NCBI RefSeq assembly: GCF_023078275.1
Contig: NC_062984.1
Span: 20,246,578 to 20,310,577 of the forward strand
Origin: Leguminivora glycinivorella
Taxonomy: Eukaryota; Arthropoda; Insecta; Lepidoptera; Tortricidae
Length of the DNA: 64,000 bases
Direction of reading: 5' to 3'
The position numbers and the translations under genes are program-made. The notes beneath the pieces were generated by a model. It saw only the letters and a list, made by a program, of their open reading frames with translations, was not told where the DNA came from and did no database searches. Positions 1 to 8,900 of this stretch are shown here, in pieces. Positions within the stretch are counted from its first letter, which is position 1; the number at the start of each line of letters is the position of its first letter.

Positions 1-330
1 TTTATTTATTTATTTATTCATTATTTTCCAGTACTGTAACATGAGGAAGGAATCCATTTATTTATATAAACAAACTTAGGTATACATACAAGCCTGTATT
101 CTAAAACGGGGTAAGCAGAGCACATGAAACTGATCAAGTCTCACTCTCAATTTTAGGGTTGAAAGTTGAAATTGTACAAGAATTGTCAAGTCATTTGTGA
201 TAGGTATTTACAATTCAGTGCCAAGGTGCCATAGTGGACGCCAGGCTTAGGAAGAAGATGTACCTACTCAAACTTTGATCATACTTTTAACTAACAAGCA
301 AAATTCACAAAACTGTCCCTAGTGATCAAT
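1..330. other. AT-rich sequence, no gene seen
   Basis: The first 20 bases are a (TTTA)n simple repeat, which could be the tail of a retroposon cut by the window edge. I see no coding frame or further repeat structure in the rest. Confidence 0.5.
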
Positions 331-886
331 AAAAAAACCGGCCAAGAGCGTGTCGGGCCACGCTCAGTGTAGGGTTCCGAAGTTTTCTATATTTTTCTCA
401 AAAACTACTGAACCTATCAAGTTCAAAACAATTTTCCTAGAAAGTCTTTACAAAGTTCTACTTTTGTGATTTTTTTCATATTTTTTAAACTTATGGTTCA
501 AAAGTTAGAGGGGGGGACGCACTTTTTTTTCCTTTAGGAGCGATTATTTCCGAAAATATTAATATTATCAAAAAACAATCTTAGTAAACCCGTATTTATT
601 TTTAAATACCTATCCAACAATATATCACACGTTGGGGTTGGAATGAAAAAAAATTATCAGCCCCCACTTTACATGTAGGGGGGGTATCCTAATAAAATAT
701 TTTTTTCCATTTTTTATTTTTGCACTTTGTTGGCGTGATTGATATACATATTGGGACCAAATTTCAGCTTTCTAGTGCTAACGGTTACTGAGATTATCCG
801 CGGACGGACGGACGGACGGACGGACGGACGGACAGACAGACATGGCGAAACTATAAGGGTAGTTGACTACGGAACCCTAAAAAAAG
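331..886 (+). repeat. Dispersed repeat, AGGGTTCCG family, copy 1
   Basis: A ~550-bp non-coding repeat beginning AAACCGGCCAAGAGCG and ending in ACGGAACCCTAAAAA. Two more copies lie at 33622-34166 (plus) and 60212-60808 (minus). The motif AGGGTTCCG occurs near one end and its complement CGGAACCCT at the other, so the unit has short inverted ends. A (CGGA)n microsatellite at about 800-830 sits at the same internal place in the 60.2-kb copy; the 33.6-kb copy has only a short form. I recognise the family as very common in Lepidoptera. Its mobilisation mechanism cannot be read here. Confidence 0.8.
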
Positions 887-1635
887 AACCAAGCCAAATT
901 AGGTTAGTTACCAAAAACGTAAACTGCTTACAACTTTACCAACAAAAGTATCTAGGTCGCCAGAGCATAGAAAAAATTGGCACCGCTGTCCAAAAGTTTC
1001 ACGAATAGGTTTGGCATTTTTTCGTTCCCGGTCGGTGGGTAGCCCAGTTTCGTAGATGGAAATAGGAACCGCAGAATAAGTTATATAGACGGTTAACTAA
1101 ATCTGGCTTCTAAAAAAGCTGCAAATTATATTCCAATCAATTTATAACAGGTAATTGAAATAAGAGATCATAGGGTTTTCTTTATGATAGGGTTGCCAGA
1201 CGGTCGGGATTTGGCGGGATTCTCCCGATTTTTAACATGTGTTCCCGAATCCCGACAAATTAGAAAATGTCCAGATTTCTCGAAATACTCTAAAATTTCT
1301 AATTCCAAACTAGGATCAAGCTAAATATTTTTTCTGGAACGACCGTAAAGTGTACCTTAACCCGCGCCTAGTGTGCGAAGTGCGTTGTTGCAGTGCGCAG
1401 TGCGGGGTGCGGGGTGCGGTACAGGATATAGGCAGCAAACGAGCCGGCTGATAAGAAGCAATCATAGTGTCCATGGTAAGTAACATCAGATGAGCCACGT
1501 ATGCGTTGCTGGCCTTAGATAACCCTGCTACCTGCTTGATGAAAAAAGTCTGAACACAAAATTATTTAAGAAATCCTTAATTAAAACTGAAAAATAGCGA
1601 AACATTTTATTTCAATGCTCCACAATGTGCTAGAA
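887..1635. other. Unassigned AT-rich stretch
   Basis: No supportable gene. The segment at about 1190-1270 (GGGTTGCCAGACGGTCGGGA and the pyrimidine-rich bases after it) looks like a lepidopteran dispersed repeat, but no second copy is in the window. At 1380-1420 there is a short run of GTGCGG-type repeats. Confidence 0.35.
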
Positions 1636-1996
1636 TAGTTATTTGTTATATAAGGGGGCAAAGTTGTATTTTAACGCCGAGTGTGGAATTAAAACACGAG
1701 ACACTTTTTAACACACGAGAAGTAAAATACATTTGCGCCCGAGTGTAACACAAAACTTTTCCCCTCACTATAGCGAGGAAACTACAACGCAAAAAATGCG
1801 TTTATCACTGCTTCCAGTAGTTCCACAGGTGGTAAATCATCTTTATTACTAGATTCATCTACTTTTATCAATTTTAAAGCAGTTATTTTGACTTTATTCA
1901 AGGCCAAATTAATTTACCCACTAGTGGATAAAATGCGTTTTTACCCGCTGGTATTAAACGACAAAACACGTGTTTCCGAGCTAGTGAGGGGAAAAT
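1636..1996 (+). repeat. Dispersed repeat, ACAAGGGGGCAAAG-terminus family, copy 1
   Basis: Starts with GTTATTTGTTATATAAGG and ends in GAGCTAGTGAGGGGAAAA. The same sequence occurs at 35536-36455, where it is interrupted by a 487-bp insertion. This copy holds the uninterrupted site (GAGTG-TA-ACAC at about 1741-1751), so it serves as the empty allele for that insertion. The terminus is shared in reverse complement by the copies ending near 20629 and 52664. Non-coding. Confidence 0.75.
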
Positions 1997-2121
1997 AAAC
2001 TAAAAGGCCGAAATAAACCGGTTCATAGAGAGGCCAAATCGAACTTAGTCTTTCGATCTAAATTATCTCATTTGTGCTCTTGTCCTACTTGTTCTTGAAT
2101 CTTGCTGTAAAACTATAGCCT

Positions 2122-2256
2122 TAGTGCGTTTTCACATTATCCAATCCGATATCGGATGTCGCACCGATATCCCATACATTACAGGCGCTATCTTAGATTT
2201 TGCCCATTGAAATCTTTCCCACATCCGATATCGGATCGGATAATGTGAAAACGGAC
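2122..2256. mobile_element. MITE with GATATCGGATGTC inverted ends, copy 1
   Basis: A ~130-bp element with TIRs of about 35 bp beginning CGTTTTCACATTATCC and containing the palindromic core CCGATATCGG. A second copy is at 22870-22998 with the interior in opposite orientation relative to the flanks. Non-coding. Confidence 0.75.
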
Positions 2257-3551
2257 AGCATGAAGGCACATTTATCAGCCGCATTTTATGTATGAAAAGT
2301 CGCCTGTTAGTATGAAGACTCTATTACGCGTCGGAAAGCAGAACGTATGTATGCGTCGTATGAACATACTAACTAGGATTTCTCATACAAAAAATGCGGC
2401 TCGAAGCTGATAGATACGATGCCACCCTGTGCACTCATCGTAGTGCTACGTTATAGTCGATAACATGGATTTCCTCGTATATAACGAAAATGCGTCGTAG
2501 AGGCAGAACGACAACGTGTCGTGATTAGAACTGAATGGGTTAAGAGTGTTTTCATTTATCCTGTTCTTATTAGAACAGTTTCTCAGTTTGCTGCACATGC
2601 CAATCGATGTATATGTATGTGTAATAGTGTATGGCTGGTTGTATTGTCACGCGGACCAACCGCGCGACCAATTTGTATGAAGTGGATGTTGTCGTCCGCT
2701 TCACTTCAAACTGCTCCCTGAAGTTAATGCATCGCTCCGGACAATCGGTCCGCGAGACACTAAAACATGCCTGTAACTAGGGTATGCAAAAACCGGTTAA
2801 AACTAAAAACCGGTTAATAACCGCTCAAAACGGAACACTCGAAACCGGTTTTCGGTTGTTTTATTAAATGGCCTTACCAGGCCATAAAATAAAAAAACAT
2901 TTTCTTCAAAATTTCCTATATTAGTGATATCGAACTCCTATGTAATAACCACAATATATCATTTTATGCTTAATTGGAAGTTCAAATCTACCTCTCATTT
3001 AGTTATTCCTACAGCTCTAAAAGGGTGGAAAAGTGTGGAAATATTCAATCAAAAGAAAAAGCGGAGTGCATGCGATGTGCAAAAATGAGAAACTCCGGCG
3101 GCAGTGGCTCTCAATTCTCACGCCTTTAGTTCCAAATCCACTATTTTTCGCTTCATTTTGATGCTAGGTAGTCCGCTTAGAACTTTAGGTTAGATTTGTA
3201 ATTTTTTACCGTTTTTCAAGTACTTTGAGAATGATCCGGTGGAGGATTCTACACAAGCATTTTTTTAATACAGAACAAGCTGCATACGTTGCATATTGTT
3301 ACTGGAGAGCGGTTTTAATGACAGATTACTCGCGAAACTGACTTGAGTATGCATTTATCTATTTAAGTATGCATATCGTCGCTTATTTGCTAGCTTTGCT
3401 TAGTTTGGGGCTAAGTTGGTCTGTGTAAGGTGTCCCCAATATTTATTAAGGTTAGTGTACTACTTACCTATAGTTGGGTCTATCTACTTATAGTGGGTAT
3501 TTAATCGAAATATTATCACTTTTTGATTCCATTAACTGACATCTGTTACTA
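2257..3551. other. Small imperfect foldbacks and unassigned sequence
   Basis: Two weak foldbacks are visible. At about 2270-2430 CATTTATCAGCCGCATTTTA pairs with a diverged TCATACAAAAAATGCGGCTC. At about 2645-2757 GCGGACC pairs with GGTCCGC. At 2780-2870 several AACCGGTT motifs cluster. The rest is AT-rich with no supportable gene. Confidence 0.35.
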
Positions 3552-4413
3552 TTCCCAGGTTTAATTTTTTTGCCAATTTGCCTAGAACCCCTTATCCAAT
3601 TTTGAAAAATGAGGTGTCGATTGAAAGCGTATAACATGCTGATTAAGATTTATTATATGTGAAAAGTATAGTTTTGTTAGTTATTTTTTAATTAACAATA
3701 ATGCAAAAAATACTTTTTTTTTACTCTCTTTTTTGATTTTTGTGACTTAAAAAAGGCAATGAAAACGGCCACTTAGCTAAAAAATATGTTATATAAATCA
3801 TTTAACTACATTATTAAGCTATCTGTTGCTTTTTGAATTTCTACGATCGGATAATAAATGAGCAAACTACAACCACATACCTGTAGGCGGGGAGTACCGC
3901 TTGACACGCGTTCCCATACATTCGGCGTCTACCAAATTACACCTCGCGCAAAATTCGTTTCAAGCAGATATACCTCTAATCTTATTCATCGTAACCTATC
4001 AATATTGATATCATTTGAAATCACAATTAAAGTACTTTAAAAAACAATGTCAATCATTTTTTTAAAATCAATAATCGCCAGTCTGTGGTGGTTACAAAGG
4101 AAAAAAGTGGGTATGCAATTTGACTGGTTTCCTAGGTTTGATACCCTAGACGAGTTTAAAAGGGGAGGTAAAGGTGACATATGGGTTTTTCTCTGGCCTA
4201 AAAGCTACACAGAGGGTCAGGGAGAAAAAACTAGGGTTTAAGTTTAGTTTTAAGTTATTTTTTCCTTTATTTGTTGATTTTATTGTGTTAAATTTTTTTG
4301 TAATTTTATCAAGGATACACGTTGGTTTCTTTTGCTAAAAGTTGCCTTTTTTATGAGAAATGTTATGAATTTTATGGCTTTTTCCGATAGAGACTAAAAT
4401 TAACTTTCAAATA

Positions 4414-4527
4414 AGGCCACATAGTCATACTTTTACTTATATAATATTAAGGGTATGACTATGTATCAGTAGGCCACATAGTCATACTTTTACTTATATA
4501 ATATTAAGGGTATGACTATGTATCAGT
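4414..4527 (+). repeat. 57-bp tandem duplication at the foldback centre
   Basis: Two consecutive copies of a unit starting AGGCCACATAGTCATAC and ending GACTATGTATCAGT. The unit contains its own small inverted repeat (GTCATAC/GTATGAC), so the loop region of the foldback also folds. The duplication makes the two arms slightly unequal in the middle. Confidence 0.85.
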
Positions 4528-4714
4528 ATGACTATGTGGCCTTATTTGAAAGTTAATTTTAGTCTCTATCGGAAAATGCCATGAAATTCATAACATTTCT
4601 CATAAAAAAGGGAATTTTCAGCAAAAGAAACCAATGTGTATCCTTGATAAAATTACAAAAAAATTAAACACAATAAAATCAACAAATAAAAGAAAAAATA
4701 ACTTAAAACTAAAC

Positions 4715-4890
4715 TTAAACCCTAGTTTTTTCTCCCTGACCCTCTGTATAGCTTTTAGGCCAGAGAACAACCCATATGTCACCTTTACCTCCCCTTTTAA
4801 ACTCGTCTAGGGTATCAAACCTAGGAAACCAGTCAAATTGCATACCCACTTTTTCCTTTGTAACCACCACAGACTGGCGATTATTGATTT
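4715..4890 (-). pseudogene. Exon-like protein fragment carried in the foldback arms
   Basis: In the right arm, minus strand, an open frame of about 50 residues runs to a TAA at 4715-4717. It contains segments such as VVVTKEKVGMQF and DEFKRGGKGDIW and reads like genuine coding sequence. It has no usable ATG and is preceded by ATCGCCAG, which could be a splice acceptor, so it may be a captured terminal exon. The left arm has the same sequence at about 4083-4241 plus strand, but with one extra A in the AAGGAAAAA run, which shifts the frame. I do not recognise the family. Confidence 0.35.
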
Positions 4891-5403
4891 TATGAAAATG
4901 ATTGACATTGTTTCTTAAAGTACTTTAATTGTACTTTCAAATGATACCAATATTGATAGGTTACGATGAATAAGATTAGAGGTATATCTGCTTGAAACGA
5001 ATTTTGCGCGAGGTGTAATTTGGTAGACGCCGAATGTATGGGAACGCGTGTCAAGCGGTACTCCCCGCCTACAGGTATGTGGTTGTAGTTTGCTTATTTA
5101 TTATCCGATCGTAGAAATTTAAAAAGCAACAGATAGCTTAATAATGTAGTTAAATGATTTATATAACATATTTTTTAGCTAAGTGGCCGTTTTCATTGCC
5201 TTTTTGAGTCACAAAAATCAAAAAAGAGAGTAAAAAAAAAGTATTTTTTGCATTATTATTAATTAAAAAATAACTAACAAAACTATACTCTTCACATATA
5301 ATAAATCTTAATCAGCATGTTATACGCTTTCAATCGACACCTCATTTTTCAAAATTGGATAAGGGGTTCTAGACAAATTGGCAAAAAATTGAAACCCGGG
5401 ACC

Positions 5404-5644
5404 GCGATCTTTGTGACGTCATAGTTAACCCCCCCACAGTCTGAGAAAGTGACAAGTCATTATTTCGTACTCAGTAAAGTCTACCGATCACAACGATACC
5501 ACTTGTCAGCAGTATACTCTCCAGTCACATCAACTTCAAAACTAGACGACTTTTTTCAATTCCGCCGCCTTACTACTATGATTTATATGGTTTTATTTTT
5601 ATTGTCACGCTTTTAGTAGACTTGCAACTTGCGTTGAGGTTTTA
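5404..5644. other. Short spacer between foldback and BEL/Pao element
   Basis: No gene seen. The 13-bp string TTTTAGTAGACTT occurs at about 5611-5623 and again at 5640-5652, running into the LTR edge, so the exact outer LTR base is ambiguous. Confidence 0.4.
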
Positions 5645-5915
5645 GTAGACTTTGGCGTCAATTGCTTTTTGGTTTTGAATGCAGGATACTGGTGATGATT
5701 TGAAGATGTAGATATAAATAACGTAGGCAGATGAACTTTGAATAATTTTTACTTAGATTTCTTCAATACATGCATGTTGATAATTATATAATTAACTTAT
5801 TGCTTAATTACACCATTTTGAAATTAAGAAAGGGTGAGTATGTGAGCGCGCGTTGACAGCGAACGGCGAAGAGTGACATGCAAATTAGATGCGGCTGCGT
5901 CCCGCGCGCGGTGCA
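5645..5915 (-). repeat. 3' LTR of the BEL/Pao element
   Basis: On the minus strand the LTR begins TGCACCGCGCGCGGG directly after a purine tract and ends near GTCTAC at 5645. Its last 88 bp (5645-5732) match 11971-12058 base for base. The length, about 271 bp, is short but plausible for the superfamily. The expected CA end is altered by one base compared with the 5' remnant. Confidence 0.75.
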
Positions 5916-5923
5916 TTCCCCTC
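5916..5923 (-). other. Polypurine tract
   Basis: GAGGGGAA on the minus strand, between the gag-pol stop codon (5938-5940) and the TG of the 3' LTR. This is the usual position for plus-strand priming during reverse transcription. Confidence 0.7.
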
Positions 5924-5937
5924 GGATGCTCGTGAGA

Positions 5938-8900
5938 TTAGGGTTCCTTAACATGCCCCCCGGCGTTGAAAGTCCTGCTTTCAACAGGATCGTCATCTAG
6001 TGGAAGAGGGCAGATACGATTGAAGGCTCTTCTAATGATGCCTCGACTTGTTTGGATATCGGCGACTCTGGATACTCCGTCGATTCCTGGATGAACACGC
6101 ACGATACGTCCAAGACTCCATTTTAAAGGTGGAACAGCGTCTTCTTTAATAATGACCATCGTTCCTGTGTCGAGGTGTCCTTTGCATGACCTCCATTTTG
6201 TTTTTTGCTGCAACTCAGAGACATATTCCTTATGCCATCTCGTCCAGAAGTGCTGGTGGATTTGCTCAATGCGATCCCATCGCTGTAGTCTGGTCGGATT
6301 TATGTTCTCTAGTGGAGGAACTGGCAGAGCGGTAAGAGGACGTCCGACCAAAAAGTGACCTGGCGTTAATGGATGAAGATCAGAAGGATCTGAAGACATT
6401 GGTGATAGAGGTCGTGAGTTAAGCGTAGCTTCAATTTTGACTAGAACCGTGTAAAGTTCCTCAAACGTGAGGTGGGAATCGCCTACAACTCTAGTTAAAT
6501 GGTATTTAAAAGACTTAACTCCAGCCTCCCATAGCCCTCCAAAATGTGGTGCGTAGGCTGGAATGAATTTAAAATCAACGAATTCATTCGCCATAAACTC
6601 AGAAATGGAGGATGAGTTTTGTTTTAGAAATGCGTTAAGTTCATTTTTGGCCCCGACGAACTGAGTGCCATTGTCTGAAAAAATGGTGGCAGGTTTTCCG
6701 CGACGCGCAATAAACCTGTGTAAGGCAGCAATGTATGCCTCCTTTGTCAAACTTGTGACCAACTCGAGGTGCAGACACTTAGTGGTGAAACACACAAACA
6801 CTACGACATAGACCTTTATAAGTTTGCATCCGCGTCCTCTACGGTCAGCAGCGAGAAGTGGTCCCGCGTAATCTACACCCGTGGTTTGGAAAACATAACC
6901 TGGATTGAGGCGCTGCTCAGGCAAATGACCCATTATAGGGCTGACTGTTTGAGCCCGTAGCTTGAAACACCTCAGGCATTTGTGTGCGACAGATCTGGCT
7001 AAATTGCGACCGCCAATGGGCCAAAACTCATCTTTAATTGATGATAACAACAATTGGGGTCCAGCATGCAATAAACGAATATGTTCTTCAACGAAAATAA
7101 GACGTGTCAATGTGTGTTTAGCTGAAAGCAATACTGGGTGTTTTTTGTTGAATTGAAATTGTGAATTGTTTAATCTGCCGCCTACTCTGATTAACTCTGC
7201 TTCATCAATGAATGGTGATAAAGATAGAAGTTTGTTTTTATTAGATAATGGTTGTTTTTTGACTAACTGATCGTATTCTTGAAATGATTGCCTTTGAGAC
7301 CATTTTAAGAGTAAAGTGAATGAATTTTGTAGTTCAATTGTGGTGAGTGGTCCAGACTTTTTATTAATTTTATTTTTACAATTATAAATGAAACGCAATG
7401 CATATGCAAGTGCTCTTTTCAGTTTTAGTAATTTAGAAAATCTTTTGTAATCAATTAAATCGTTATTTAAATCTAAAGAGACTGCTGTAGCTGTTACCAT
7501 TTCTGGGATTTCGAAATTGTTTTTTACGAAGTTACTTGTAGGCCAATTAGATTCATCTTCTTTTAGAAAATCTGGTCCATTCCACCACATGGACAAATTG
7601 GGTAATTCTGACATGTTCACTCCGCGAGATAACATGTCTGCTGGATTTAGAGCTGTTGGCACATGGCGCCATTCGTGATTAGCAGTGAGCTCTTGAACTT
7701 CAGCAACACGATTTTTAACGAATTGTTTTAATTTATTAGGCTGAGTTTGGAGCCAACCTAAAACGATAGATGAGTCAGTCCAGAGAATGCATCTTTTCAC
7801 TGGCAGACGAATGGATTTGAGTACTTTCTCAGTCAGACGTGCAGCAACAAGGGCACCGCACAATTCTAAACGCGGAATTGTTGTAGGTTTTAAAGGCGTG
7901 ACCTTACTTTTCGCACATAGCAAGTTAATCTCCACTTGTCCGTTACATTCCGACCTAACGTACAAGCATGAGCCGTATGCGTCCTGAGACGAATCACAAA
8001 AAGTGTGAATTTCAATCACACTATTTGGATCGCCATTGATGACACAGCGCGGAATTTTTAAATCAAGTACATGATGTAAATCAGATTGAAACTTGTGCCA
8101 TAAATTTACAATATTTGAAGGTAAAGGATCGTCCCAATTACATTTTAATAACCAAAGTTTCTGTAACATGATTTTAGCTTGAATGACGCATACGCTTAAA
8201 AGGCCAAGCGGATCATATATCTGTCCTATGGCGGACAGAATTGACCGTTTGGTTGGATTTTGCTTAACGGTTTGCTTTATTGAATAATATAATGTGTCAT
8301 CACGTGGTGACCAACCCAGGCCCAGGGTGTTTGATGAATTTGATGACCCTTGGTCGCCGAGGTTCAATGTCTGACATGAATCTGACTGAGAGAGTTCTAT
8401 ATTGGATCTGATTTTGCGGAGATTGAAACAACCTGTGGACAGAACTTTGCAAACGCCTTCTTTTATTTTTATCAATTGCTCCTTTGTGTGAGCACCTGTG
8501 ACCAAATCGTCGACATAAAAGTCGTCACTAATAATTTGGGCTAATTGTGGATCTGAACATTCTAATGCAAGTTGTTTCAAGCACCTGATGGCAAGAAATG
8601 GCGCTGATGCTGTCCCATACGTGACTGTATTCAATCTGTATATTTTTAATTCTTTAGTGGGATCATCACGCCATATAATTTGTTGTAAATGTCTTTGATT
8701 GTCATGAACTAAAACTTGCCGGTACATCTTTTCGATGTCCCCGGTCAAGACGTATGGATATTGTCTGAATCGCAAAAGAATCGATAATAAATCGCTCTGT
8801 ATCGTGGGTCCGACCATTTGGAGGTCATTGTATGAAACTCCCGATGTTGTGGCAGCACTGCCATTGAAGACAGCACGAAGCTTCGTAGTAGAGCTTTCGC

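Larger units (their letters stand above)
3552..5403. mobile_element. Long foldback, arms ~0.9 kb
   Basis: The left arm (about 3552-4470) and right arm (about 4510-5403) are reverse complements along almost their whole length, with scattered substitutions and a few one-base indels (about 97% alike by eye). The outer ends read TCCCAGGTTTAA and, on the other strand, TCCCGGGTTTCAA. The centre holds a directly repeated ~57-bp unit at 4414-4527. No clear target duplication is seen. A transcript across it would fold into a hairpin of about 0.9 kb, the form of hairpin RNA that feeds endo-siRNA in insects. It could be a Foldback-type transposon or a local inverted duplication; one locus cannot separate these. 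Confidence 0.85.

Noticed and set aside
3552..5403. An integrated densovirus-like genome because of long inverted ends
   Set aside because: The arms account for nearly the entire length and there is no replication or capsid coding sequence between them.
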